A DNA stretch of 64,000 bases, taken from the NCBI GenBank assembly GCA_964441945.1, contig CAYTWB010000013.1, positions 1-64,000 on the forward strand, read 5' to 3'. Below, piece after piece: positions 17,745-27,432 of this stretch (positions within the stretch are counted from its first letter, which is position 1; each line of letters opens with the position of its first letter). The notes below the pieces were generated by a model, which was not told the DNA's origin, made no database searches, and worked only from the letters and a program-made list of their open reading frames with translations. The position numbers and the translations under genes were made by a program. This DNA comes from JADGQM01 sp964441945. GTDB taxonomy: Bacteria; Desulfobacterota; Syntrophobacteria; Syntrophobacterales; Syntrophobacteraceae.

Positions 17745-18537
17745 AGGGTCTTGTTCCATCCTGTAACATTTTCGATGCGTAGTTGAGTGTTGGCCGGCCT
17801 CTCCGGCCGTCCAATGGGGGAGGCAGGTATGCCAGGTTAACATGGCTCATGGCGTGATAGATATTCCCCCGAACTTTGGGATTTCCCGCAAAGAGATGCT
17901 CCAGCATTTTGCGAATCTCCGTGCGCTTGTTTCTGTTTACCGACGGGCATGGATTAAGAATAGTCGGCAATCCAAGCCGCCGGCAGAGTCGCTCGATCTT
18001 CCCGGAGGGCACGAGCGCCAGGGGGCGGATGAGGCTGATTTTGCCGCCGAAAAAGGGCTGCTTCGGCATTATGGTCGCTGTCTGGGCGCTGTAGCAAATG
18101 TTGATGAAGAAGGTTTCGATGAGATCGTCCTGATTATGCCCCAGAGCAATTGTTCGACAGTTGAGGTCGCGTGCCTGCCGGAAGATGGCCGCTCGCCTGA
18201 GGCGAGCACAAAGGAAGCAGGGGTTTTCCCGGTTCTCGGCACTGTGAGCCCTGGGACCGTAATCTGTCCGAATGATCCGGTACGGGAACTCTTCCTTGAG
18301 GAAAAACGCCTCCAGACAGTCCGCAGTCTCCGTATCGAAACCCGGATCGACATGCACCGCTGTCAGATCGTAATGAATAGGAATGCGTTGCAACCGTTCA
18401 CGAAGGAGCCAGAGCAGGAGCAGGCTGTCTTTGCCGCCGGAAACCCCAACCGCAATCCGGTCGCCGTCCTGAATCATCGAATAGCCGGAGATCGCCTTCC
18501 CAAGCAATCTTCGGACTTCGCGTTCAATGAATGCCAT
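17713..18537 (-). CDS. ttcA: TtcA-like tRNA 2-thiocytidine synthetase
   Basis: 274 residues of the PP-loop ATPase superfamily. The ATP motif is GVSGGKDSLLLL (about 31-42), and the CxxC needed for an iron-sulfur cluster lies in NPCFLCARLRR, followed by the conserved GHNQDDLIETFF. This combination fits the TtcA/TtuA group that thiolates tRNA (C32 in TtcA). A third conserved Cys occurs in NPCPSV. The 3' end overlaps polA, so the two are co-transcribed. The exact tRNA position cannot be read from sequence. Confidence 0.83.
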   Translation of the reverse strand: MAFIEREVRRLLGKAISGYSMIQDGDRIAVGVSGGKDSLLLLWLLRERLQRIPIHYDLTAVHVDPGFDTETADCLEAFFLKEEFPYRIIRTDYGPRAHSAENRENPCFLCARLRRAAIFRQARDLNCRTIALGHNQDDLIETFFINICYSAQTATIMPKQPFFGGKISLIRPLALVPSGKIERLCRRLGLPTILNPCPSVNRNKRTEIRKMLEHLFAGNPKVRGNIYHAMSHVNLAYLPPPLDGRRGRPTLNYASKMLQDGTRPYESEQDSISD

Positions 18538-18650
18538 CGCCCGAAAGGACCTCCTTGTTCATCGATACAGAGTGTCTCCCGAAGATCTCACGAAATTGCC
18601 GATACCGGCTCAGTCCCACGCCGCAGAATAAAGTGACTATGACCCTGGCC

Positions 18651-18724
18651 GTCATTCCGGCATGCTTCTGGCCGGGATCCAGAAACGCTTCCTGGATACC
18701 GGCCTAAAACCTGCCGGTATGACG
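18651..18724. repeat. diverged GTCATTCCGGC-type palindromic repeat
   Basis: A 74-base unit with ends GTCATTCCGGC and GCCGGTATGAC and internal GGGATCCAG/CTGGATACC arms. It is the most diverged of four copies in this window (see 20767, 28772, 44645). It lies in the 240-base gap between the helicase and ttcA-like genes; the rest of the gap shows nothing. Confidence 0.7.
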
Positions 18725-18777
18725 AATGGGAATTCGGACACTCATTTATGCGGAGCAATACTTAGACATCGATCTTG

Positions 18778-20679
18778 TCAGGCCCAGTTCCGGTTCTCAA
18801 ATCGAAGGAGATTCTCCGGGATTTCTTCCAGGAAGCGGCTCGGCACGGTCATCTCACCCCTCCGACTCCGGGACAGGGTGAGATGCAGGAGATCGGAAGC
18901 CCTGGTCATGGCTACGTACATGAGTCTTCGTTCTTCTTCGATCCCCACGTCATATCCGGCATCGTTTTCTCCATTCATAGATCTGCTGTGGGGAAGAATG
19001 CCTTCTTCCATGGCTACGACAAACGCGATTCTGTACTCCAAACCCTTGGCCGCATGGATCGTTGAAAGCCTGACCCCCGCCCGGTTGTCGGAATCGTCCT
19101 GGTCTTCCCGCAACAGTGCCGCATCCTCAAGGTATTCAACAATCGAGTTCTTCCTGGAGGCATCGAATATCATCTGCTTTATGTTTTCGGAACGGCTGTC
19201 GAAGTCTTCCGCACTCTCGGCTATGGCTTCCAGGTGATCGGAATACTGCATTTCACGGAGTACTCTTTCCATTGCGGCATCGGGTCTTTCAGTCTCCAGG
19301 GTTTTCAGAAACTGGACCAGGCGCCACAGCCCATCAGCAGTCTTTGGCGGCAGGGACCGGCGTTGAAGGCAATTCAGGCAAGCTTCCTGCAAAGACATCT
19401 CTTTCTCCCTGCAGGACAGAATCTTCTTCATTGCGCCGGGTCCCACCCCCCTTCTGGGGACATTGATGATGCGTTCAAAAGCGATATCATCCCTCTGATT
19501 CACGGCGCTCAAAAGGTAGGCGTGAATATCCTGGATCTCCCTCCTCTGGAAAAAGCCCTGGGCCCCCGACATGCCGTAGGGGACCCCGGCGGAGCGAAAA
19601 GCCCGCTCAAACGGAAGAGAAGTGAACCTGGTCCGGTAGAGAACAGCGATCTCTTCAAGGGGAAACCTTTCATAGCGGGCGTATTCCCAACATTTGCCGG
19701 CCACCCACCTGGCTTCCGATTCGGCATCAGGAAAATCGTTGACCTGAATGCATTCGCCCTGGCGCCTGCTGAAGCAGGTCTTTCCCATTCGTTGAGTATT
19801 GTTGGCAATCAGAACGTCGGATGCCTCCACAATCTGGGCCGTGGATCGGTAGTTTTCTTCAAGCTTGAAGACCCTGGCACGATGGTATTTCTTGGGAAAG
19901 TTGATAAAGTGCTGAGGTTCTGCCCCGCGAAATCTATAGATACTCTGATAGTCGTCACCTACAACCGTCAGGTTGCCTTCACGGGAAAGCAGGTCAATGA
20001 TCTCATTCTGGATGTTGTTCGTATCCTGAAACTCGTCGACCAGGATATAGTCGAAGGCATTCCGGTATTTTTCCCGGATCTCCGGGAATTTCTTCAGCAG
20101 ATCGCGGGTGAGCAGGAGGATGTCGTCGAAATCGACGGCGTTGCTTCTCTCAAGCATCTCGTTGTACCGTGAAAGAAGCTCGCGTTTTCTTGGCAGTTTT
20201 CCGTACAGGTCCACATAGTTCCAGGGATTTCCCGAGTTCTTGGCGTTGGAGATCATGCTCAGGGCCGGGTAGAGATATTTCTTGTCCAGATTGAGTTCTG
20301 CAAGCACCTTCTTCAGGTGCGTGCGCTGCTGAGAGTCGTCGTGGATGGACACGGGCTTCTGGTAACCAAGCAGTTCACAATGATCCTTCAGCATTTTGAA
20401 GCACGCGCTGTGGAAGGTGCGAACCCAGGGGAAATCAACCACGGGGCGAGAGGTGATCGCTTCCAGACGTCCCTTCATCTCCGAGGCGGCTTTGTTGGTG
20501 AAGGTTATGGCAAGGATTTTGTCCGGGGGGAACCGGAGCTCGTTGACAAGATGTGCGATCTTGTGGGTGAGAGTTCTTGTCTTGCCGCTGCCGGCTCCGG
20601 CAGTGACGATCACGGGACTGGAGATATAGCGGACTGCCTCCTGTTGTACCGGCGAAAGTTTCTGATGAGATAGAGTCAA
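18778..20679 (-). CDS. UvrD/Rep-type superfamily 1 DNA helicase
   Basis: 633 residues. SF1A motifs appear in order: Walker A VTAGAGSGKTRTL, motif Ia ITFTNKAASEM, motif II VDEFQDTN, motif III GDDYQSIYRFRGA, motif IV LEENYRST, motif V LSTIHAAKGLEY and motif VI EEERRLMYVAMTRA. It is shorter than PcrA/UvrD (about 720) and ends soon after motif VI, nearer to Rep or to a clade-specific helicase. The start is a TTG at 20679 with GGGAGG five bases upstream; the frame upstream runs into a palindromic repeat and is not coding. Role: 3'-5' unwinding in repair or replication restart. Confidence 0.88.
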   Translation of the reverse strand: MTLSHQKLSPVQQEAVRYISSPVIVTAGAGSGKTRTLTHKIAHLVNELRFPPDKILAITFTNKAASEMKGRLEAITSRPVVDFPWVRTFHSACFKMLKDHCELLGYQKPVSIHDDSQQRTHLKKVLAELNLDKKYLYPALSMISNAKNSGNPWNYVDLYGKLPRKRELLSRYNEMLERSNAVDFDDILLLTRDLLKKFPEIREKYRNAFDYILVDEFQDTNNIQNEIIDLLSREGNLTVVGDDYQSIYRFRGAEPQHFINFPKKYHRARVFKLEENYRSTAQIVEASDVLIANNTQRMGKTCFSRRQGECIQVNDFPDAESEARWVAGKCWEYARYERFPLEEIAVLYRTRFTSLPFERAFRSAGVPYGMSGAQGFFQRREIQDIHAYLLSAVNQRDDIAFERIINVPRRGVGPGAMKKILSCREKEMSLQEACLNCLQRRSLPPKTADGLWRLVQFLKTLETERPDAAMERVLREMQYSDHLEAIAESAEDFDSRSENIKQMIFDASRKNSIVEYLEDAALLREDQDDSDNRAGVRLSTIHAAKGLEYRIAFVVAMEEGILPHSRSMNGENDAGYDVGIEEERRLMYVAMTRASDLLHLTLSRSRRGEMTVPSRFLEEIPENLLRFENRNWA

Positions 20680-20721
20680 TAGCGCCTCCCGTTTCCTTGT
20701 CCAGGAGGCTGTCCGACAACT

Positions 20722-20743
20722 CCCTCTCCCTTGAGGGAGAGGG
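20722..20743. repeat. CCCTCTCCCT/AGGGAGAGGG hairpin
   Basis: A perfect 10-bp palindrome with a 2-base loop. A close relative, CCTCTCCCCCT/AGGGGGAGAGG, lies at 20950-20973. The two flank the longer repeat at 20767-20901. The second lies just past the glucan phosphorylase stop and could help end that transcript. Confidence 0.7.
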
Positions 20744-20766
20744 TCGGGGGGCAATGTTGGCGAATT

Positions 20767-20901
20767 GAGAAACCATCTTAGAACTTGCTCACACCGTCAC
20801 CCCGGCGAACGCCGGGCTCCAGAAGACCTTAAGGAAACCTGGATCCCGGCTTTCGCCGGAATGACGTTGAGCGGCCTTAGTGGCATTTTGAGATAGTCTC
20901 T
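20767..20901. repeat. 135-bp palindromic element, copy A
   Basis: The core GTCACCCCGGCGAACGCCGG and its inverse CCGGCTTTCGCCGGAATGAC are flanked by outer arms (GAAACCATCTTAGAAC at the left, GAGATAGTC at the right). The whole unit is nearly identical to the one at 28772-28905. It lies between the helicase and glucan phosphorylase genes. Confidence 0.8.
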
Positions 20902-21007
20902 AAGGATTTCAGCCCGTCTCGATCTTAGTTCACCAACATTGTTACCTGACCTCTCCCCCTCAAGGGGGAGAGGAATCTTGGATTCTCGAACAACCTCCTG
21001 GATAAGG

Positions 21008-22627
21008 TTACTGCAGATAGTACTTGTGCAGATACTCGTTGACCATCCGGTGGGTATTGAAGACCGGCGCGATATCGGCGATGGAGCTCTTCATGATGGA
21101 CAGCCATTGTTTTGGATTCGCATAATAGGTGGTGACCATATCATCCAGGTCCTGGTAGAGATCGTTGGCCGCCTCCTCGTCCGTCTGGTCCTCGTCATCG
21201 CCGATGGCCCACCCGTTGATGCGATTGCGGCACGCTTCCCGCCACCACCCGTCCAGCACGCTCATGTTGATCCCGCCGTTGAAGCAAACCTTCATGCCGC
21301 TGGTGCCACTGGCTTCACGCGGGCGGCGAGGGGTATTGAGCCATACGTCGGTCCCCCGCGTCATCAGGCTTGCGAGCCAGATGTTGTAGTTCGGCAGGAA
21401 CACCAGGCGAAGCTTGTTTTCATACTGCTTGCCCAGATGAATGATTTCCTTGATCAGCTGCTTGCCGGAATCATCTTGAGGATGAGCTTTGCCGGCAAAA
21501 ATAAACTGTACCCGGTCAAAACTCAAGTTGAACAGATATTCCAGGTCGGAGAAGATCAGCGTAGCGCGCTTGTAGGCGGTGGCCCTGCGAGCGAAACAGA
21601 AGGTGAGCAGTTCATCGGTGAAGCCGGCCCCGGAGACCGAGTTGATGTAGCTGATGAGACGCCGCTTTCCCTGTCGCTTGGCTTCCCGGATCGCATCGTC
21701 GGGAATCCGGTGCGCTTCCGCCAGTACCTGGGGTTGTTCCCTCCAGCCAGGCAGATACTCATCGAACAGAGCCTTGAATTCCCTGCCTGTCCAGCTGAGA
21801 TGGTGGACCCCGTTGGTGATGTGTCCGATGTTGAATCCAGGAAACATCTCTCTCGACACTTCGCCGTGCAACTGACTCACTCCGTTGCTGGCGCGCGAAA
21901 GATTCAAAGCCAGGACGGTGGTGTTGAGGAGGTCGCTCCCTGCAAGAGTCCGGATATTTGCGGGTAGATAGGCCCCGAGCACCTTATTGGCCAGGTCGTA
22001 GGAAAACTTGTCGTGTCCCGCGGGAACGGGGGTGTGGGTTGTGAAGATGCATCGCTGCCGGACCTTCTCTTCATCGGCCTCAAATTCCTTCAGAAGCGCC
22101 AGGGTCAGGAATACCGCATGCCCTTCATTCATATGATAGGTGGTGATGCCCGGTTCCAGGCGCTTCAGCGCCAGGTAGCCGCCGATGCCCAGAACGGCTT
22201 CCTGGCAGATTCGGGTATGATTGTTGCCGCCGTAGAGAAACTGAGTGATCAAGCGGTCTTCCGGAGAGTTTCCCGGCAGGTCGGTATCCAGGAAGTACAC
22301 GGGTACCCGCCCTTTGAGTCCGACCTGGTTGTGTTTCCAGACGCCGATTCCCACATCTCGGCCTTCGATCTTAATGGTGATCTTTAACGGCAGAGGTTCC
22401 ATGAAAGCACGGGGATCGAAATAGGGGTAAATCTCTTCCTGTTCTCCCATCGGGTTGATCGTCTGAATGAAGTATCCCCGCTTATAGAGCAGGGTAACGG
22501 CAACCAGTGGGAAATTGAGATCTGCCGCCGACTTGATATGGTCCCCGGCCAGAATCCCCAGACCTCCGCTGTAGGTGGGGATGTTCTCGTTTAGACCTAT
22601 CTCCATGCTGAAATAAGCGATTTTCAT
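21008..22627 (-). CDS. glgP: alpha-glucan (glycogen/maltodextrin) phosphorylase, short form
   Basis: 539 residues of the glycogen phosphorylase family, releasing glucose-1-phosphate from alpha-1,4-glucans. The pyridoxal-phosphate lysine lies in REASGTSGMK. Other family segments are IAYFSMEIGL, TYSGGLGILAGD, YHMNEGHAVF, THTPVPAGHD and ITNGVHHLSW. It lacks the long N-terminal regulatory region of E. coli GlgP (815 residues) and belongs to the short bacterial/archaeal branch. The ATG at 22627 is preceded by AAGGGA; an upstream frame extension is not supported. No other glycogen genes are adjacent. Confidence 0.9.
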   Translation of the reverse strand: MKIAYFSMEIGLNENIPTYSGGLGILAGDHIKSAADLNFPLVAVTLLYKRGYFIQTINPMGEQEEIYPYFDPRAFMEPLPLKITIKIEGRDVGIGVWKHNQVGLKGRVPVYFLDTDLPGNSPEDRLITQFLYGGNNHTRICQEAVLGIGGYLALKRLEPGITTYHMNEGHAVFLTLALLKEFEADEEKVRQRCIFTTHTPVPAGHDKFSYDLANKVLGAYLPANIRTLAGSDLLNTTVLALNLSRASNGVSQLHGEVSREMFPGFNIGHITNGVHHLSWTGREFKALFDEYLPGWREQPQVLAEAHRIPDDAIREAKRQGKRRLISYINSVSGAGFTDELLTFCFARRATAYKRATLIFSDLEYLFNLSFDRVQFIFAGKAHPQDDSGKQLIKEIIHLGKQYENKLRLVFLPNYNIWLASLMTRGTDVWLNTPRRPREASGTSGMKVCFNGGINMSVLDGWWREACRNRINGWAIGDDEDQTDEEAANDLYQDLDDMVTTYYANPKQWLSIMKSSIADIAPVFNTHRMVNEYLHKYYLQ

Positions 22628-22907
22628 CCGTCCCTTTCCCTTTCTTGAGCGTCCCGTTGCATTCCCGGTATCCAAGCGTGTATTTCTTTAACACATTCTG
22701 GGGAGAGGTCAAAATAATAGGATCATGATCCGGTTATTTCCCGAATCGCGACGGGAATGGCAGATCTGTTGGAGATTGTTCATTTATCGATTGATTCCCC
22801 CGATGATCTTGTGACATAGTTCCATCTCTTGGGTAATCGATCTCTTGAGTTGGAACAGCGCGTTGCGAGTGCTGATCAGATCAATCAGTAAGCAAAGGAA
22901 GCCGGGA

Positions 22908-23777
22908 ATGTACAAAATTCTGGAAAAGCAGGTCCTCAGTGACGTCACCAAGCTGATGGTGGTGGAAGCTCCTCAAATTGCCCGCAAGGCCAGGGCAGGC
23001 CAGTTTATCATTGTGATTTCGCACGAATACGGGGAGCGCATCCCGCTCACCATTGCCGATTATGACAGGGAGGGTGGCACCATTACCATGATCTTCCAGG
23101 AAGTTGGGAAATCGACCATGGAAATGGGGTTGATGAAGGTGGGGGATTCGTTCCGGACGATCGTGGGACCGCTTGGGCATCCAACGGACATCGAGAACTT
23201 CGGCACAGTGGTCTGCGTGGGCGGGGGGGTCGGGATTGCACCGGTCTTTCCCATTGCGCGGGCACTGAAGGAAGCCGGAAATGAAGTCATTTCGATTATC
23301 GGCGCAAGGACCCGGGAGCTTCTGCTCTGGGAAGACAAGATGCGCAGTGTGTCGAATCAGCTCATCGTGACGACCGACGACGGTTCCTATGGGCGCAAGG
23401 CCCTGGTCACCGAACCGCTCAGGGAGCTGCTGGAAGCGAGACCCGGGGAAATCGCGAAGATATGGGCCATTGGTCCCGCCATCATGATGAAGTTTGTCGC
23501 GGCAACAACCAAACCCTTCAACGTGCCGACCATTGTCAGTCTGAACACCATCATGGTGGACGGCACGGGAATGTGTGGCGGCTGCCGGGTCCTTATGGAT
23601 GAGGGTGCCCGGTTTGTTTGTGTGGACGGCCCCGAATTCGACGGCCACAAGGTGGATTGGAACAATCTCTTATCACGGATGTCATTCTATCGCAGCGAAG
23701 AACAGACGGCGGTTGAACATTGGCGGGACAGCCACAAGTGCAAGCTGGACCGTGCGGTTGAGGAGGGGGATAAGTAG
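22908..23777 (+). CDS. nfnA: NfnA-type subunit, ferredoxin:NADP+ oxidoreductase
   Basis: 289 residues with an N-terminal flavin-binding barrel (RIPLTIADY), an NAD-binding domain (VCVGGGVGIAPVFPIARAL) and a C-terminal [2Fe-2S] loop DGTGMCGGCRV plus a further Cys in RFVCVDGP. This is the small subunit of the electron-bifurcating NfnAB (also called sulfide dehydrogenase SudB), which couples reduced ferredoxin and NADH to reduction of NADP+. The start at 22908 follows AAAGGAAG; the upstream frame is not needed. The next gene starts directly after its stop. Confidence 0.92.
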   Translation: MYKILEKQVLSDVTKLMVVEAPQIARKARAGQFIIVISHEYGERIPLTIADYDREGGTITMIFQEVGKSTMEMGLMKVGDSFRTIVGPLGHPTDIENFGTVVCVGGGVGIAPVFPIARALKEAGNEVISIIGARTRELLLWEDKMRSVSNQLIVTTDDGSYGRKALVTEPLRELLEARPGEIAKIWAIGPAIMMKFVAATTKPFNVPTIVSLNTIMVDGTGMCGGCRVLMDEGARFVCVDGPEFDGHKVDWNNLLSRMSFYRSEEQTAVEHWRDSHKCKLDRAVEEGDK

Positions 23778-25235
23778 ATGGTTGAATTGTCAAAAAAGGA
23801 ACGGATGAAGATTCCGCGGCAGGAAATGCCTGTCCAGAAGCCTGAAGCCCGTGTGGAGAATTTTGATGAAGTGGCCCTGGGTTTTACCGCAGAGCTGGCG
23901 CGCCGGGAAGCGGAGCGCTGCCTGCAATGCAAAGAACCTCATTGTATGGAAGGTTGCCCGGTCGAAGTCAAGATTCCGGAATTCATTGAAGCGGTGCGTG
24001 TCGGGGACATGGCCGGAGCGGTAGCAGCCATGAAGGCCAAGAACAATCTCCCGGCCATCTGCGGTCGGGTATGTCCGCAGGAGGTGCAATGTGAAGAACG
24101 CTGCATCCTTGGCAAGAAGGGGGAGCCGGTTGCCATCGGGCGGCTGGAACGCTTTGTGGGAGATTTTGAGCTCGCCAACAAGACCTTTGCCGTGACCAAA
24201 GCCCCGCCTACCTCAAAGAAGGTTGCAGTGGTCGGCTCCGGTCCGTCCGGTCTCACCTGCGCCGTGGATCTCGGCCGCATGGGGCACGATGTGACCATTT
24301 TCGAGTCCCTGCATATCCCGGGCGGTGTGCTCGTCTACGGAATCCCGGAATTCCGCCTTCCCAAGAGTGTGATCCGAGCGGAGATCGAAACCGCTGCAAA
24401 CGCTCTCGGAATTCGGATTTGCCGCGATCATGTCATCGGTCGTACGCTGACTATTGATGAACTGCTGGCGGAATTCGATGCCGTTTTCCTTGGTACCGGG
24501 GCCGGTCTTCCGATGTTCATGCGGATTCCTGGAATCAACCTCAACGGTGTGATGTCTGCAAATGAATTCCTCACTCGTGTCAACCTGATGAAGGGTTATC
24601 GGTTCCCCGAGTATGATACTCCGGTCAAAGTAGGGAAAAGAGTGGCAGTGATCGGTGCGGGAAATGTGGCCATGGATTCGGCGCGCTGTGCCCTGCGCCT
24701 TCAGTCCCTTCGGGCGAAGGCATACGGCATCGAACGGGGCGAAGTTCATATCGTCTATCGCCGATCCCCTGCGGAAGTTCCTGCCCGGCTCGAGGAGGTC
24801 CATCATGCCAGGGAAGAGGGGGTCATCTTCGACTTCCTGACCAATCCTGTTGAAATTCTCGGCGACGACAAAGGCGGAATCCGCGCCATGCGCTGCATCC
24901 GGATGGAGCTGGGAGAGCCGGACAAGTCGGGCCGCCGGAGCCCGATCCCCATCAAGGGATCGGAATTCGAGATGGAGGTGGACCAGGTCATTTTCGCTCT
25001 CGGAACCAGCCCGAATCCGTTGGTCTTTGTCAACGCCGACGGTCTCGAACGGTCCAAGTACGGGACCGTTATCGCCGATCAGGAGTCCGGGCGGACCACC
25101 ATGAAGGGTGTCTGGGCGGGAGGTGATGTGGTAACCGGTGCCGCGACGGTCATCAGTGCAATGGGTGCGGGCAAACGCGCTGCAGCGGATATCCATCGCT
25201 ATCTCATGGGCGAGACGACGTGGAAAGAAGCTTGA
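23778..25235 (+). CDS. nfnB: NfnB-type subunit, NADPH-dependent flavoprotein
   Basis: 485 residues with the glutamate-synthase small-subunit layout. The N-terminal cysteine-rich part binds [4Fe-4S] clusters (CLQCKEPHCMEGCPV, then CGRVCPQEVQCEERC). A first dinucleotide fold (VAVVGSGPSGLTCA) and a second (VAVIGAGNVAMDSAR) bind FAD and NADPH. Directly paired with nfnA, it is the bifurcating flavin subunit rather than GltD. In a syntroph it balances ferredoxin, NADH and NADPH. Confidence 0.92.
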   Translation: MVELSKKERMKIPRQEMPVQKPEARVENFDEVALGFTAELARREAERCLQCKEPHCMEGCPVEVKIPEFIEAVRVGDMAGAVAAMKAKNNLPAICGRVCPQEVQCEERCILGKKGEPVAIGRLERFVGDFELANKTFAVTKAPPTSKKVAVVGSGPSGLTCAVDLGRMGHDVTIFESLHIPGGVLVYGIPEFRLPKSVIRAEIETAANALGIRICRDHVIGRTLTIDELLAEFDAVFLGTGAGLPMFMRIPGINLNGVMSANEFLTRVNLMKGYRFPEYDTPVKVGKRVAVIGAGNVAMDSARCALRLQSLRAKAYGIERGEVHIVYRRSPAEVPARLEEVHHAREEGVIFDFLTNPVEILGDDKGGIRAMRCIRMELGEPDKSGRRSPIPIKGSEFEMEVDQVIFALGTSPNPLVFVNADGLERSKYGTVIADQESGRTTMKGVWAGGDVVTGAATVISAMGAGKRAAADIHRYLMGETTWKEA

Positions 25236-25277
25236 TTTGACATCCGACAATACTGTTATTTTTCGGAGAAGCTGACA

Positions 25278-26468
25278 ATGGCGGTAGCCAAGAAGATGCT
25301 GCAATTCGTGGAAAACGCTTCCTGGATTCGAAAGATGTTCGAAGAAGGGGCGCGTCTGAGGAAGATCCACGGTGAGGAAAATGTTTTTGATTTTAGCCTG
25401 GGGAACCCCAATGTGCCTCCACCGGAGCTCGTGAAAGCCAGGTTGCTGGAGCTGGTGGAGCGGGACATACCCGGAAAACACGCGTATATGCCCAATGCCG
25501 GTCTTCCGGAGACCCGGGCGGCTGTCTCGGCCTATCTCAGCAAAGAACAAGGTGTTACGCTCGGGGCGGATCACGTGGTTGCCACGTGCGGAGCGGCGGG
25601 GGCTTTGAATATCGTCCTGAAAGCGCTCCTGGACCCGGGGGACGAACTGCTTGTCCCCGCCCCCTACTTTGTTGAATACGGGTTCTATGCAGACAATCAT
25701 GGAGGCGTGCTCAAGACCGTCCCTACAAACGAGGATTTCACACTGAACCTGGACGCCATTGAGCATGCCATCGGTGAGCGAACCAAGATCGTCCTTATCA
25801 ATTCGCCGAACAATCCGACGGGCCAGATTTACTCCGAACCGGCGCTCCGGGAACTTGGAGACATCCTTGGCCGCAAGGGCCTCCAGTACGGGCAGGCCAT
25901 CTATCTTGTCTCCGATGAGCCGTACCGGAAGATCGTCTACGACAATTGCAAGGTGCCCTCTATCTTCCAGTATTATGCCAACAGCCTCATCGCCACGTCC
26001 TACTCGAAGGACCTCTCCATTCCCGGGGAACGGATTGGATTCGTTGCAGTCCACCCGGAAGCCGATCAGCTCAAGGAGCTCATGGGGACGCTGGCTTTGG
26101 CCAATCGCATTCTGGGTTTTGTGAATGCTCCGGGATTGATGCAAAGGTTGGTGGTTTCGCTTCAGGGCATCTGCGTGGATGTGGATGAATACCGCAGAAA
26201 GCGGGACCGGATGATAAGCGGCCTCAAGGGGGTCGGCTATGATCTGGTAACGCCAGCCGGAGCGTTCTATCTGTTCCCGAGAAGCCCGCTGCCCGATGAC
26301 GTGGAGTTTGTGAGGCTGTTGCAGGAAGAAAACATCCTGGTGGTGCCGGGTAGGGGTTTTGGGGGCCCAGGGCATTTTCGTATCGCCTATTGTGTCGATG
26401 ATCTGGTCATCGAGAGGGCGCTGCCCGGTTTCGAGCGGGCTATTGTGCGAGCAAGGACTATGCTCTGA
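25278..26468 (+). CDS. PLP-dependent aminotransferase, class I/II
   Basis: 396 residues of fold-type I. Visible landmarks: FDFSLGNPNVPPP, YMPNAGLPETRAAV, the NPTG of INSPNNPTGQIY, the SDEPYRKIVYD Asp-Tyr pair, the PLP-binding lysine in SYSKDLSIPGERIG and the substrate-binding Arg in GHFRIAYCV. This group includes aspartate, alanine and aromatic aminotransferases; the amino acid used cannot be told. It follows nfnB by 42 bases and leads into the SPOR gene, so the four are probably one transcript. Confidence 0.87.
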   Translation: MAVAKKMLQFVENASWIRKMFEEGARLRKIHGEENVFDFSLGNPNVPPPELVKARLLELVERDIPGKHAYMPNAGLPETRAAVSAYLSKEQGVTLGADHVVATCGAAGALNIVLKALLDPGDELLVPAPYFVEYGFYADNHGGVLKTVPTNEDFTLNLDAIEHAIGERTKIVLINSPNNPTGQIYSEPALRELGDILGRKGLQYGQAIYLVSDEPYRKIVYDNCKVPSIFQYYANSLIATSYSKDLSIPGERIGFVAVHPEADQLKELMGTLALANRILGFVNAPGLMQRLVVSLQGICVDVDEYRRKRDRMISGLKGVGYDLVTPAGAFYLFPRSPLPDDVEFVRLLQEENILVVPGRGFGGPGHFRIAYCVDDLVIERALPGFERAIVRARTML

Positions 26469-26479
26469 AAGGGATGCCC

Positions 26480-27421
26480 ATGAAGCGAAGAATATTTGCG
26501 AGCAAGGACTCTTCAGGATATCGGATCTACCTGAAATTCCTGCTTTGGGCGGCCATTGGTCTGGTGGTGCTGGTTCTTTTTATCCCTCTTACATCGCACC
26601 AGAAGGCCGGCAAGGAGGCCTTGAAGAGACCCTCTTCTGAAAGGGGCGGCGTCGTGAGGGAGATTCCCAAGACCTTGCAGCCGGTTGCCGAAAGCCTTTC
26701 AAGAGGGCAGGAAGGACCTTCCGGAACGCCCAAGACGGCTGATTCGAAGCCTGGGACCGATCCGGACGGGAAAGCGGCCGGTCAGGTAACCGAAAGCGCG
26801 CAGCAGGCGGCATTGAAAGAAAAGCCTGCAGAAGCTCCGACGGCTCTTCCTCAAAAGGCTGAACCCGCTCCGGAGGCCACACCGAAGAAGACTGTCGGGC
26901 CCCCCGGACCGCCGGAATCCACAGGCGCCGGACAGGTTGCCAAAGAAGCTCAACCGGCTCCCAAACCAGACGATGCGGTGAACAAAGAGGGCCCTGCTTC
27001 ACCGAAGAAGCCGGCAGTAGCTGCCCCCCCCATCACGGGACCCAATCCGAAAGCGGTTGCATCGGCTCCGGCACCTGCGAGGGTGGCAAAATCCTCCGCA
27101 GCCGATAGCGGGCCTGTCGGCACACCAGCGGTTATGGCCCCTGACAGCCGAAAGACAGCCCCTTCGGATGGTCGAAAGATGTATGCCGTACAGATTGCGG
27201 CCCTGAAGGACAAGAACAGTGCTGAGGAGCTCAAAAAGACGCTGCACAAGAAGGGCTTTGATGCGATCGTGAAGGTCACCGGCGATCCGAAGCAGGGCCA
27301 GACCTATGCCTTACAGCTGCAACCGGTTGACGATATCGGCAAGGCCAGTACCCTGATGGAGCAGGTCAAGTACGTGCCCCAGGCAAAACCGACGATCATT
27401 ACGGTGCCCGCCGGCCGGTAG
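26480..27421 (+). CDS. SPOR-domain membrane protein
   Basis: 313 residues. A short cytoplasmic start is followed by one transmembrane helix (about 17-38), a long Pro/Ala/Lys-rich low-complexity linker (about 45-235) and a C-terminal SPOR domain (KMYAVQIAALKDKNSAEEL to the end) that binds denuded peptidoglycan at the septum. The architecture is like FtsN or DedD. The second ATG (26480) is chosen because AAAGGG is spaced correctly for it. It ends 11 bases from the convergent surE, within a GCCGGC hairpin. Confidence 0.85.
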   Translation: MKRRIFASKDSSGYRIYLKFLLWAAIGLVVLVLFIPLTSHQKAGKEALKRPSSERGGVVREIPKTLQPVAESLSRGQEGPSGTPKTADSKPGTDPDGKAAGQVTESAQQAALKEKPAEAPTALPQKAEPAPEATPKKTVGPPGPPESTGAGQVAKEAQPAPKPDDAVNKEGPASPKKPAVAAPPITGPNPKAVASAPAPARVAKSSAADSGPVGTPAVMAPDSRKTAPSDGRKMYAVQIAALKDKNSAEELKKTLHKKGFDAIVKVTGDPKQGQTYALQLQPVDDIGKASTLMEQVKYVPQAKPTIITVPAGR

Positions 27422-27432
27422 CCGGCAGAGCG

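Noticed and set aside
23060..23338. A minus frame inside nfnA
   Set aside because: Antisense shadow of a gene with clear flavin and NAD motifs.
24213..26375. A 720-codon open frame on the minus strand
   Set aside because: It is antisense to nfnB and the aminotransferase, both well supported; long antisense frames are common in GC-rich genes.
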